Assembly (NCBI GenBank): GCA_027574665.1
Contig: CM050648.1
Span: 142,166,175-142,230,174, forward strand
Length of the DNA: 64,000 nt
Reading direction: 5' to 3'
Origin: Rhynochetos jubatus
Taxonomy: Eukaryota > Chordata > Aves > Eurypygiformes > Rhynochetidae
This document shows positions 23,901 to 37,700 of the stretch, piece by piece (the first letter of the stretch is position 1; each line of letters begins with the position of its first letter). The translations under genes were made by a program, and so were the position numbers. Below the pieces are notes generated by a model that saw nothing but the letters and a program-made list of their open reading frames with translations, was not told the origin of the DNA and made no database searches.

Positions 23901-26900
23901 GTTACAATCCACCACATTCTGAATTTCTAGAAATGGTAAATGAAGGTATTTTTACAGCCTTTAAACATCCATTGCTTTTTTCCATTGAGGGAGCATGCTT
24001 GGCTTGCAGTGGTGAAGGAAAATTGCATGGTATTGATAAAGCATATTCTGAGAGGGGTTTTTTCCTCTTTCAGCCTTGCTAATCACCCTGACAGACATAT
24101 TTTAATGTTGCTTGGGTTTTCTTTGGCACATTTCTGAATATAATATACACTTACATCAAAAAAATCTAATGCAATTAAGCAAGCTATTTACTTTTTGATA
24201 TTTATTTATTTATCTATCCATCCCCAGGAAGGAAATCTCAGAGCCTGTGTTACAAATGAACAAGTGTATAGAAGTTTGTAGGGGGATATATAGAGAATGA
24301 CAATGAAAGGTGATAAATAACAGCAGACAGTAAGAGACAAAATTGGTGTCTGCTTTGGGACCAGGCATAAGATTTATCAGGCCCAGACAAAGGTCTTTAA
24401 ATCAGAAGCTGATGTATTCTCAGATAAGCTGAGCAGCGCTGGTAGGGTCCAGTGTAGAGTTACTAATTTCTTATTAAAGGAGAGGTTCTTAATTGGTGTT
24501 GCTCTATTTGTAAGCAAATAATACACCGTGTTAACAATGCACTTTATTTTAGTAACTCCCAGAAGAAAACAGGGCTAAATACTGCAGAAGTGTTTTGCTA
24601 GGTTAGGACTGGGAAATCTCACCATGGAAATCCTTGCTAAGCAAAAATATAACCTAGAATAAAGGGCTTAGTACTGGCGATGTTCTGGTGCCAGTTTAGC
24701 AGCAGTTCCTCAGAATATGTTTTGTCCCAGGACACATCCATTTTACCTCCAGCTGTGACCCTGAGCCTTGTAAGTCAGGGAGTTGGTGTACCTATCCCAC
24801 CGTCTGTAAAACGTCTTTTAAGCAGGATCTTCTCTTGGGATTTGTGGGGTTGGCCCAACATATTCTTACAACAAGTGTTACATGAGATAAATTTGCAATC
24901 TCAGGGCATAAAAACCTCTATCTTTTCCCATGTGCGTGACATATAATCTTTGCCTTCTCTTGATTTTTGCTTTTCCACGGGGTTTCCAATTCAACCCAGC
25001 CTGCGCAGATATAAACATGCGTAAGCATCCCAGATGTGAGTTTAAAAACCAGTTCCGAAACATCTCACTTTCCTCCATTCCCCAGACTAAAACTTTCATG
25101 TGCTGCACAGTTTACACCATTGCTACAATCCCTGCCGTTGGCCTTAGTGATGCCCACTTCTGCCCTCTGGAACCCTCCCAAGTAGCTACAGCAATCACCT
25201 CTACTATTTCTTTATCCTTTTATCATGTAGCAAATCAAAACCAAGCTCCTTGTGCCCACCTTCAAGACCCTCTGTCATTTGGAACGCTCACAGTGGCGTC
25301 ATATTCTAGTCCCCTTTGCTATCTTCCTTGGACATTTCCTGCTTCCCTTGCCCCTGTAGCCTTTTTGTGCTGTCCTTCGGGACTAGAAGTGCCTCTCTGG
25401 CTCAAGGAGCCACACTTCTTCCATTACAGATGCTGTTTCTGTCTCCAGATACATCAACCACCGATTTTGAAACGTATTGGGTCCCTTTAGTATGGCCATC
25501 TGTCTTCACCATGCCTCAATCTTTCCTTGGTGTCATTCTCCTCAGCCTCGTCACAGGAGCTGGGAAGAGGATGTGGGGAGAGGCGGTACTGGATGGGAAG
25601 GATTTTGGGGTGAGTCTGGGAGCTCTGTGCAGTGAGAAGCTGGGCTTGGTGTGCTCCCAGCCTTTGCCTAACTCCTTTGGGAGCCTGGGTGCCAAACCCA
25701 CAGAGAGAAATGGGACGCTGGGGATGGGGAGAGCAAGACAGGCTATTTTTCTAGTCAAAAAGAGCTGCTGTTGTCTCAGGGCTGTATAGTAGCCATGACA
25801 CTGGTCGCTCCTCTTCCCTCTGATGTATTCCAGGTGGAGGGGAAGTCCGGAGAGTGTCATGTAAGAAATGCAAATAAAAGTGTCTTTCTAGACTTCCTTC
25901 TCTTGTGTACTCTCTGCCAAAACCTTCACTCCCCTCCTTTACTGTTTTGCCTACGGATGTGTTTTATGCTTTTATCTTGCTTTTCTGGTCAAAGAAGTAC
26001 TACTTGCTGCGAGTTTACATAACTTGCCTTTTGGTGCTCTGGAAATGAATGTGGAACTTTGGTCTTAATTAGACTCTCAGCGTAAGTCCTGTTTTAATGA
26101 ATCCCTGAAATATGTGAATAACATTAAGCTTAAGAATATGGCTGCAGAGTTATGCTTACAGCTGGTTGCACGGCTGGGTCTATGGGGAGATGTGTGCTTA
26201 GCACCCAGGTGAAGGTGTAGTAAGGGGGAAGGGACTCCCTCAAACTAGGGCACAGGTTTGGGTTTAGCTGCAGGTAGACCTCTCTGCCTGTGGAAGAGTT
26301 TTGGTTTCAGAGCTGGTACTTGTATATGCAACACTTTGCTCCTGCATCGCAGCTCCATCATCATGCAACGAAGCGGCAGAATTCATGACATCGGGGGTTC
26401 AAGCTGCAGCTCGAGATCCAGGCTATTACATTACTGAGCTCCCCGTGCAACACAGCAAAGAGCTGGAGCTCCACCTGCCCCCAAGGACTAGAAGGTTTTT
26501 AGTAGTTTGCCCTTGGAAATTAAATGCCTCAGAATATGGAATGATGAAGATGTCAGCAAATGCGCAAAAACCCTGTGAAAAAAAATACCATCTCATTAAG
26601 ACACAATTCTGATGCTTTTGCAAAGTGTCAGTCTTGTCTGGCGGAACCAGTGACACTTATTAAAGAACATTTGGGAAAAAAGGCTTCCAGAAGACACTCG
26701 GGACTACGCTTAGCTGGAGGTCAGCCTGGAACAGTTAATAAGTGAAAAGAAACAACCTGGAATGGCAATCACCTGCGGGGAGCTGCGGGCGTCACTGGTA
26801 GCATGTCACCCGGTCAAAGCAGGAGGGGATGAATGGGCCACTGTCGTGGAGAGGGTGCTGGTGACAGTATTTTCCATTCAGTGTACAAAGGGGTTTCGCA

Positions 26901-28444
26901 GAAGTTGGCACAATGATAAAATGTTCATTTCCAGGAAAAAAAAAAAGGACTAAACTATAAGTAAAACTAACCGCACTAGGAGAGCTGCAGAAGTAGCAGT
27001 GGGCCAAAACCCCCTGGTTTTTACATCTCCCTTAGTTTGGTTGACCTTTGAGACCCAGACTTGAGGGTGTGCCTAGATGGTCTGTTTGGCTGCGTGACTG
27101 AAGGACCTCCCTTTGCGCTGCCAGCAGCGTACACAAAGTGATGTGCTGCTGCACGTGCCTGCCTTTAATTCCATAGTCCAAAAGGCTAAGTACTCATTTT
27201 CAGCCGAGTGAAGCAGAGAGAGCCTCCAGCTCAAGTCCAGAGCAATGTGCAAACTACACCTTTATGATGGGTGTAGAGTCTCAGGCTCTCTGCTGCGTCT
27301 CGGGGAAGAACAGGGGGGAGGATTTGTGACTACACGCATTTAGACCAGACTTGTAAGAAGGCAGGGAAAGAAAAGGAAAGCGGAGGTCATTTTAAGATTG
27401 GTTATGAGAAAAAAACCTGGAATTAACTTCTTTTCTATGGTTATTGGGAGTTATACATGTACTCTTGCAGCTCTCCCAGCATTTGATGCAGAATAAATAT
27501 TGAGAAGACCGGTTCTGATGCAGAAACTGAAATCCAAACAATCTCTCTCTCCAACTAGGAGATCAAATTGCTGATGTAACTCATGTCTGCAGGTAAGGTG
27601 GGCAAATGTAGAGAGATTTATGCAGAGGAGAAATTGGAAAGAAAGAAATTGCATGTTAAATGGTGTTTGAAGGGATAGGGAGCTCTGGGGAAATAGACAA
27701 AACCTGAAGAGCAGGATAAAAATCGTGACGTTCTCTAGAGAGGCTGAAAAAAGTACATTTTATTTACTGGAAAAATAAGATGGGTAAAGGCTAAATCCCA
27801 CAATCCCTTACTCATGCAAGGAGTCCTGATGACTTCAATATTTGTGTAAAAGTATTTCTGTGGGTAAAGGATTTGTTGGACTGTGACCAGCGCCGGGTTA
27901 AGGTTGATGTTTTCATAGAGAGGGCAGTCTTTCGTATGCCACCCCGGGTAGTAACGGCAGTCATGGGACACATTTTACTGCACGGCACCAAATAAATAAA
28001 AAAAACCCCTTTGCTTAAGTGCATGGGAGTTGCAGGGCGGTGGGGGACTAGGAGGAGGGTGACTCAGTGGCCGTGGGGGCAGGGTGGGTGGTTACGACGC
28101 TGCCGTGGCCGAGCGCAGACCCTGTGCTGGAGAACGCTGCTGCCAGCACAGACTCACACAAGTCGTTTTGGCGTCCGGCCTAGAACAACACGGGCCTGTT
28201 TTTTCCCTTTTGTGCTCGACTCCGTTGCGCTGGGACCCTGTGAGATTTTTAATTTCACACACAGAAGGAAGAAAGAATACAACCTTTTTTCTTTCTCTTC
28301 TTTCTTTTTTCTTTTTCTCCTCTGAACTCACCTTGGCGCGCAGTGGTGTTTCAAAGCCAGGTCTGCAAATATTTTATTCCAACGACAAGTTTTCATGCAA
28401 GGGGCACAAGGGGCGGCTGTGAGTAACCAGGGCACCTGCAATGG
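20901..28444. other. Gene-free stretch between ZBTB42 and AKT1, part 1
   Basis: No supported exon. Open frames are short (the longest is 186 codons at 24930-25490) and match nothing I know. A pyrimidine-rich T/C tract lies at about 28284-28322. The stretch is about 45% GC by eye and lacks CpG clusters after 20.9 kb. Confidence 0.55.
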
Positions 28445-28510
28445 AATCATAGGATCATAGAATGGTTTGGGTTCGAAGGGACCTTAAAGATTATCTAGTT
28501 CCAACCCCCT
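28445..28510 (-). mobile_element. CR1 3'-end fragment, antisense
   Basis: It reads 'atcatagaatggtttgggtt', then 'gaagggaccttaaaga', then 'tctagttccaacccc', the reverse complement of the avian CR1 3' end. Two copies of the terminal TCATAG-type unit are at its left edge. It faces the longer sense copy starting near 28565. Confidence 0.9.
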
Positions 28511-28564
28511 AGTCACAGACAGAAGAGAAAACCCATGATGTGCTGCAACTGCATTTACATAGCA

Positions 28565-28799
28565 GGGAGATTTAGACTGGATATCAGGAAGAAGTTCTTC
28601 CCAGAGAGCGTGGGGAGGCACTGGGACAGGTTGCCCAGAGAAGCTGTGGATGCCCCATCCCTGGCAGTGTCCAAGGCCAGGCTGGATGAGGCTTGGAGCA
28701 ACCTGGTCTAGTGGAGGGTGTCCGTGCCCATGGCAGGGGGTTGGAACTGGGTGGTCTTTAAGGTCCCTTCCAACCCAAACCGTTCTATGATTCTATGAT
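28565..28799 (+). mobile_element. CR1 3'-end fragment, sense
   Basis: A 235-base match to the CR1 3' region: 'ttagactggatatcaggaag', 'gttcttcccagagagcgtgg', 'ggacaggttgcccagagaag', 'gtccaaggccaggctggatg', 'aaggtcccttccaaccc' and the terminal 'ttctatgattctatgatt' repeat. It is 5'-truncated, as usual. It keeps the phrases well, so it is younger than the copies near 3.9 and 9.1 kb. No coding function remains. Confidence 0.93.
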
Positions 28800-31700
28800 T
28801 TCTGCAGTGGGTTATTCAGCTGAGGGCTGCCAGGTCCAGCTCGTGCAGGAAAAGGGAGAGAGCAATGAGCGGAGCAGGAGAAGGGAAGTTTTACGTGCTT
28901 AAATGCCGACTGACAAATCAAAATTCCCATCTCCCCTCTTGGCACCCATGATCCAAGGAGCCAGGTTGCAAATCTTGCACTTATCCAGGTGTGCCTGGAT
29001 GGAGATGAGAGACTCTGGCCATGCACAACTTCCCACATCTTCAGCGCAGCTGGCGTTGTAGTGACCCTTGCACGTACCTGCCCAGCAGCACCAGCAAGGG
29101 CTCCACTCTGCCTCCATGAGCCCAGGCCAGGGAACCCGGAGGAAGACTTGCTCATCCTCCTCCAGCACTTTGCAGGAGGTGCTGCAGATGTGCAGAGCTC
29201 CGGCGTCATTGAGGCTTAACGCTAGGCAGGTGTCCCCTGGATCAGGACCTAAACGGTTAATTTTCAAGTGGCTTCTTAGAGCAGATGTTCCCATGTGTAT
29301 CCCCTCCTTCCCTTTTCTGACACATTTCCTACACAAACAGCAGATTGCATTGCCGCTGTCCTTTTGATCTGCGGGAGGGGGAGGAAAATCCTACACAAAT
29401 GATATTAGTTCTCTTTTCAGGCGGGCAACGGTGGGTACCGGCATGTGCCTCCCTCCCACCTCTCCCTGCCCCGATGTCTTTTCTGGGACTTTCTTCTTTA
29501 GCCTCTGCCCACTTTTGGAGCTGCTTGTAAGGTTGTTTACCTTAAAGCCTGGAAGGAAAGAGGAGGTAAGGTTGGGCAAATTGTGGAAAAACGATGATTG
29601 CAAAACACTGCTGTCTGTCTAAACACATACAGAGAGCAGCGTACAGTGCTGCCACGCTGTCGGCACTCGTGCAGTGCCTGGCACTTGTGTACCTGTGCTC
29701 CTCACGAGCACTGAGGAGTTAAGCCGTGCTGTCTGGGCCGGGCTTAAGACTTTCCCAGGCAGAAGACTGTCTTTAAGCTTGTGTCTGAGATCATTCCCAA
29801 TCCCAAACTTGCTGTCTGGACTGGTGGGACATCGACCCGCACACCTACATAGCCCCAGGGTTGTAGCAGAGGGACAGCTCTTTCAGCATCAGTGCAAGGC
29901 AGCTCAGGGAGCGATGGCAGGAGCCTGCGGGATCAGTGTGGGGACATCAGTCCTTCCCTCTTTCTTCCAGAAGAACCAGGGACAGAAGATAAACTTGACA
30001 AGACAGCAGATTCAGTATGAATTAAAGGAGGTGATTCTTTATGGGACTGTAGTTGAGGTGTGGGTCTCCTTGGTACAGCACTTTCAGGGTGCCAAGACGA
30101 CGTGGGTATGGAGGACCGTGAGAAAATGTCATGGTCAATAAATTCACCAAAAGGTGTTAAATGCAATGCACTGGTTTTGGCTTAGAACGCCACACAGTGC
30201 TGACAGCGTGAGGAATATTCTGAGGAAGCATCACTGATTGCTCACCCTGTTCTTACATTCATCCCTCCATATCTCTGCTGTTCTTTGTTGGGGAGAAGAT
30301 ACTAGGTTCCACATACCTTTGGTCTGCTCCAGGTTGGCCTTTTTTATATTATTATCTCAAGATAGGGAAGAAATCTTGCGTTCACCCTGCTGAGGGTGGC
30401 AGTTGCAGGAGCCCTCTAGACGTGTGGTGGAGATGATGGAGGTAGGTGTGGTGGCCACTGATTTTTCTATCAACATCCTAATTCCTTCCTGTGACTTGAC
30501 TGGTGTGAAATGGGCAAACAATTCTGCTGGAGCTCTCTCCTAGAAAGACCAGCTATCATTGTCAGGAAGAGCCTTTGGGATGGCTGGGATGCTTAAAGCT
30601 GCTGGTGCTGCCTTGCCACAGCAGCCGTGTTGATGCACTGACACAAGGCAGGATGCACACGTGAACCAGCCTAACACCGAGCTGGCTGCTGCTGAGAAAT
30701 CTGGATGTAGCCAGTGGAGTTTTGGAAATTGGATCTTTTCCTTAATTTCATTTCATTGTCTTTCCCTACTTTAGCATCGTCCTCATTTCTAACCCCCAGC
30801 AGTAGGCTTATAGCATCAGGGCTCTCTCCTGTTGTCTTTGGAGCCTTCTATGACAAACACCTGATTATTAGGAGAATGATGTTTCTTGAGGCAGGGGATG
30901 GGAAGGCTCAAACGTGACATTGTGACCAGCCAAAACAGCAAGCCAGGGAGTGAGCGATTGAAATGCTCAAAATAACAAATTCTTTTAAACCAAAAACTAT
31001 TCCAAAGAGACTCAGCGTATTTGCAGATGTTATTCATATAGGAGGAGAGTCAAATATCATCAAATGACCCACTAAGCCTGACTTGCTCACTGGCTTAGAG
31101 AGGATACGCTAAGCTTCGTGCTTTATTTCACTCGGTTTCTTGAGCTTGTAACCAGAACCAGGCAGTTTGCAGCAGTCAGCCCAAATGTTCAATTCAGCTC
31201 CTTCTTCTGTAGTTAGAATTGTTAAAATTGCTCAAGAGTGTGTAATAAACCCGTGTCTGCGTGGCTGTGCACCAGCATTTCTACAGAGGCATGAAGTACG
31301 CATGGGGTTGTGTGCATCCCGGAGGGTGCGTGCAGCGGTGCGGGCTGGCACGGGCAGTGCCGGCACCTCTGCTTTCCCAGCACCAGAAGATCTGCCCCTG
31401 GCATGGGACACCGGTGGCAAGAAGTGCTGCTCTCGGGGTGAGATACACGTAGCAGCTACAGGCAGCAGCGGGGAAGGGAAAGAACAGACTTCTCGCACGC
31501 CTGGAAAGAAAAGCGCAGGTTGGTTTTCTATCCAGGTGTTTCAAATGCAGCAGCTTTTCCAGGAATGTTTGGGATATTTCTTAGATGGTGATTTTCTGTT
31601 ATCTTTGGATTTAGCAAATTTCTGATGTTTAGTGTTTCACGTTCGCTGCAGGGTAAAAAGAAACCTGCCCAGTTCTTTGTCTTCCCCATTTAGGTTTTCT

Positions 31701-34700
31701 CATTATTTCTCCATTGCAACCCACCAAGTGAGCTCCCGTTTCAAAAAGTATGGGGGTAAGAAGAGCGAGGGTTTGCTGTACATACAATTCCCTGTATATT
31801 TTCCAGAGTTGATGAAATGAGGAGAAGTCACTGAGAAGAAAAGTAGTCGGGAAAATGGGGACAAATGAATCCCTCCTATTCCTCACCCTGGCATCTCCCC
31901 AACATCTTTCATTTTATTTTGTTCAGCAGTAAAAACAATAGGAAAGAGAATTATTTGTCAAGTCATCAAATGTCCTTTGTGAATGCTTTAAAAAGTAGGT
32001 TTTAGTTGATTTCCATGAGTACTGGGCTTTGCTGCTATACATTCTCAGGGGTATTTAAAAGGAGGGTTGTTTTTTAGGGAGAGCACATTTCATTGAAAGG
32101 ACACCAGGGCTGCCTGAAGCGAATTAATTTCAAATTCAAATGAAATAAAGTGAGGGAGGAGGAAAAGTGGAAAAAGTTAAAAATACAAGCTTTTTCATCA
32201 CGGGAGGTGCACTCCCAGCCACCAGGATCTTGGGCTGAATATGGGAGATGAAGATTCACCCAAAAGGGTGGCAAGAGCAGGGTCTCTGCACACCATGCAG
32301 GTACACTGGCTCTTGTATCAAATTCTTTGTATCAGTAAAAGCAATTTCTTTGTTTGTGCCTTTCCCAAAGTTACCAGCATCCCTCGTTCTCACCTCCCAT
32401 CGCATGGTCCCAGCTCTTCTTCCCAGCTGCTTTTACAGGTCGTCCCAGGAGTGTTACCGGAACTCAGGGCTTAGGTGTTTGCCCTTCACATTGGGAGACC
32501 GTATGATGCATTTCAGCATGTAAAAAGATAATTTTACCCGTTTCATTGCCTTGTTTCCAATATATATTTATGAAGTGTGTGTCCATATGTTTTCTACCGC
32601 TGAGCTTCTAACCCTGTGGCAGCCCTAAGGCTTAGTAGACTTACAAGCAGCAAGACTCAAATTCTTTCTTTTTTACAGCAAATCATTTGTTACTGTGTGA
32701 TTTATTCAAAGGCTGCAGCGTGGAAAGTAAGAAATTCCCGTTGTTGCCAATAATATAATCACATGTGGGGCTTAATCCTGTAAACATGCACAAGTAAAGT
32801 TACTTACATATCTGTGTCTTCGGTGCATGCAGCCGTTTGAATGCAAGCTCCTCAGCCTGAACGTGCATCTGTACGGTATTTAACGCAAAGGGTTTGAGCC
32901 AGCCTGGGGTCCTTGTGCTAAATATATAATAATCATTATAATGAGGGTATTAATGATTTGTTTGTGTGCCGTTCTTACATCTAGTGCCAAATATTCTATA
33001 GAACGTGTATCTGGGAAGAATTTAGCCCTTCGTATTTTATATCTGTAATAATCCATGACAGAATTGCTGGATTCCATCTCATTTGTATATGCCATATTTT
33101 TTCCAGAACATCTGTTTAAACCCACACTGGATAGCTGCCAGATTAGTGGAAAGGATATGGTATAAAGAAGACTTTTGTTTCCTCCGAGCAAGGAGAAAAA
33201 ATAAGTTACAATTCGGTGCATATTGCCGAGAAGAAGCAACTTTTTCTCTCCAGAAGCAGATGTCCTGTAGTGTTTGAAAATGAAATGTTTTTGTGTCTCG
33301 CAGGCAAAGGTTCTGCGCTTCAACAATATTGATTGTCAGTTAGTACAGGCTGTCAGCCTGCCGTGGTTAACCTACCAGTTGTTGCAGAGACAATCATGGG
33401 CAATTAAGAATCACATTTCGCAGTTTCAAATGCATCCATATTGCCACTTTATTCAAAATCCTTTTTTTCATGTTGGAAAGTACATTGGTGAGAGAGAAGG
33501 AGTTTTCTTTTTTCCTCCTGCCAACCATATTTTCATTGCTGGCCAAATTAAGAGAGATATATATTGCTCATAAACTTACTGCAGTTTCTTGATTAAAATC
33601 TTACATGCAGCACTCCTTTCAACATCAATCCATAATAATAAGGAGGGAGCACATTGCATTGCATGTCTTTGTGTTGTGCCTTCAGATGCAAAGCACCAGG
33701 GAAGCATCAGGGAGAGGTTCAGCTGCAGAACCAGCAGTAGCACAAGGAGAAAAGGACCCGTCTTCACGAGGACCTTTGTGATTTGAAATGGGGAAAAGGA
33801 CAGATTAAAACCAAGAAGAGCCGAAGGTTTAGCAGCTGAAGTTACAACGGTGCTGGCTATGGGCAATTATGGGAGCGCCTGATAGAAGCAAGGTGGCAAA
33901 GTGCTGAAAGCAACCTGTTACTCCAGGAAAAACAGCCCATGTGAGAGGAAACACGGAGTTTCTTCTCTACACAACCTACACAACCCCAACATCAGCAGTG
34001 CCTGGAAAGCCTGCGGCTCTTGTCACCTCTTTGCCAAGCATCTTTCAAGGCTTTGGTAGCTCGTGGCCTTTTGGAGGTAAATATCAGAGACACTGGGTCT
34101 GGGCACCCTCTCAGCGTAACTCAGTGTGTTACAGCGCCCGTGCCAGGCGCCGTGCACGGTACACTGTCACAAACTGCGTGCATGCGCTCACCTTGGCTGG
34201 TGGTTTTGGTCCAAACACCTGGGAACCATCTCAGAATCATGAGCCAACATGACTTAGAAGGACTTTAGGCAAGGACAAATCCTGACTCCTTTTTCAGAAC
34301 TTTTCCAAACCAAATCATTTCCTAAAAGCAACAAAAATCCATCAGTTCTTCCAAGAAAGCATCCCACTGTCAGCCTTAGAAGAGATCTCTGGCCATCAGA
34401 TGACTCCCTCCATGGGGTTTCTCAGCACTCTGAACCCCAGAAGCCTTTCCCACACCTCTGCCACCCACCTCTCATGAAATGTGTGGTCTGGGTCCATAAT
34501 GCTGGGGGCAACGGGGCGTTTCGCTGGTGGGAATACGCCCCTTGCAGAACACATGAGGTTCTCCCTTATACACAGGGCAGGCAAGCAAATGTCAACTCCT
34601 AAGCGAAACCGTATACATCGTTCAGAGACTGTCAAGGGCAACTAGTGGAAAACGTCAGCACACACTTCACAAGAGGCTCAGAAAGGCAGGTTGTCTGTGA

Positions 34701-37700
34701 ATCTGTCCATGGAAAGGATTTCTTTCCCACCACGCATTCCTCTCCATCTCATCATCGTTACAAAACCCCCAAAATCCTGAGCAACATCAAAACAGCCCAC
34801 GCCAGCAATGGACCCGAGCCGAGTGTCGCAGTGCTGCCTTGGCACTGCAGCACTGACGGATGAATCAACTGAAATCGTCATGGTCTAGGGTCTCAGCAGA
34901 AGCATTTCAGAAATGATCGACGATTTGGGGCAGCATTTCCAGCAAATGAAAGTTGCTGAAAATGGGGAAGCACAAGAAAAAAGGGAAATTATGTAGCTGA
35001 ATAATAGTGAGAAATCATCTCCCACGCTCAGACGTACACAGGTTCTGATACCGTGGCTGGTATGAGTATAAAAGTGAAGAGTTTCATCTTTAGTAAGACT
35101 CTGTCAATTCAAAACTGAGATTAAAGAGATTTCTGCGCAGTACCTCTCTCTGGCTGCCTTCACCTCTCTTCTGTACAAAACACAAGTTTGTGGTTTCACA
35201 ATCACATTTTCCTATTTTTAAAACATGTTTTCCCTGCTGTCCTGCTTTGTGAGAAAGACACTGAAACTGTAGAAGAAACTGTCTCGACAGAGGAAACTGA
35301 AACGGCTTCGTGTATGACATGCGAACAACAGAGCAAAGTAAACACTGACAAAAATAGAAAGCAGTGCTTTATTTTCTCTCTGATCTTTCATTTTTAGGGG
35401 ATATTCGTGATTATTGAGAACTTCCAACATTTCAGACAAATGGGAAATTTTTAAACAACTGACCTAACAGAGAGCTTAGGTGTTAGCAGGCCATGAAGCA
35501 ATATCTTATTCTTACTGACAGCAGGGTACAGAGATTTCTGGTATTTAGGACTCCTGCAACTAGCAAGAATGACGTACAAATGTCTTTAAATAGACTGCAG
35601 ATCTTCGCATCACACTCAATATCTAAATGCTCTGTCTCTTTGATTCTTATAGAATTTAACATTCAAGAAAAGTAAACATGGTCACACACCCCACCCCCAC
35701 CCCACCCCATGTTCGCTTTTGGCTTGAGGAGAAGTTTTCTATCAAGTGACTGAAGCGGTGCAAAATGTCAAGGACGCTGAGCACCTTACTGTGATTTATG
35801 ATCCCCAAAATCTTCATCCTGACACCAGATATGAGAAACTTGGGTCTGCTTTGAGAAAATGATTAGATCTTACGCTAATCTCGATCAAACTGTTGACACT
35901 GACATTAAGCAAACATAGTAGGGTGTAATTACATTTTACACCGATCTATGAAATATTCATGTAATAATAACGAACACATACATGCAATCATACAATATCA
36001 TCATCATAAACTGTGGTCAAATACATATGATATTTGCAATGCTTATACCTTGTTCGTATAAATAAATATTCATTAGAACTGAAACTAATTACTGTATGGT
36101 TGATGACAGCTGAGAATATTAAGCACCACTACTGAATTACGCCTTCAAAGGCAATTTTGAAATGACATTCATTTTCAAGTTGTGGGTCAGTTTATTTGTC
36201 CAGCTATGATAATATTGTTTTCCAGTGGAAAGAATAATGCTTATACTAATTGTCATGAGAATGTCTAAGCATTTTCTGTGACTAGTAATCAAATTAGGGA
36301 GTTGTGAGTGTCTGTAAGTACACCAATGTTAGTCTATTTTCATATGTAAAATTGGCCTTTCCCACAGCTCATTCAAGTTTATGTTCTAGCCACATGTCCC
36401 ACAGATAAATAAACAGATGCTCTATATAGAGTTAGATCATATTCTGAATGAGTGAGGAACATGTCCTCATTAAGGGAAGCTTCTGTGCCAAGGCTGGCAT
36501 TAAGGTAGAGGAAAGAAAACAAGGAAGAACTTGAAATAGAGCAACATAATCCCAAGGAAGTTGTCAAAACCAGAAGAGAGGTTATTTGCACTAGAGTTGG
36601 CAAGAAAATGTTGTTCGGCAGTTTTTGCTGAGAAACAAAAGAATAGCAAGAGGAAATTTTGATTTGCAATTGAAAAACATCCTCTGTTGTGGGCAGCTTC
36701 GGGCTGAAACCAAAAGTTAGGGGTTTTTACCTAAACATGACAAATCCCTAAGTTTTGTTTGAATAAAACTTTCTGCGAGGGATTTACGGTGCCCAGTTTT
36801 CCAACAAAAACAATGACAAGATGAGTAAAACAGAAATTTCACAAGCATATTTCTCCTTGTTGGAAATCTGTTTTCTTTTCCAGCAAGAAATTTTCATTGA
36901 AGGGTTGGGTTTTGGTTTTTTTTTCCACATGCCACTGATGAAAGGAGGATATCCAGATATAGCTGATAATGGATCTTTACTGCCTGAATGCAGCTAGATG
37001 ACATTGTTTTTATTGTTACTATTGTGTTGTGCATTTCATAAATAGAGACTGGAAAGACAGTTCAGGCCCAAGAGATCATTGTAATCTAAATATAAGTCTA
37101 GAGGCTTTATTTATAAAATGTACAGAATCAGGGTTTTTTTTAATTGCATGTAGAAGTATTGTTCAGAGAAAAATACTGTGCACACATCAAAAGAATATTT
37201 TTTTCCCAGGATCTAGGAAAACCATAAATGAAAAATCATGCTATAAGTAAAAAAATTAAAAAAAGAAAAGAAAATCAAGAGTTATCTGCAAATGCCTTTG
37301 CCCATTTATCTGCAATTTGGTCACAGCAGAGGAGCAGAGGACTAACATAGAAAACCTGGAAAAGACCAAAGAGCTCCCTGAAGTACCAGAAAAGGAAGGG
37401 GAGTCTGTGAGGGGCAGAGGAGATCACTGATGCAATTAGAGGGTTTATGTAGGATATTGTTTCACGTGCGGGTTGGTTTCCCGAACCACAAACTTCGTAA
37501 GATACCTCTGAAGGTGCAGTGAATAATAAGGTGCAAAGCACTGGAAAGACAGAGCTGCTGTCACGCTGATTTTTATCTCTAAATTCCCTAGAAAAGGGTT
37601 TATTTCTTGGACAAAATCCACAAGAACTGGGGGATCCAAGGGTGGGAGAGGTGAGACTGTCTTGAGGAAAGGAAAAGACCTGCTTCCCTGTATTGGTGTA

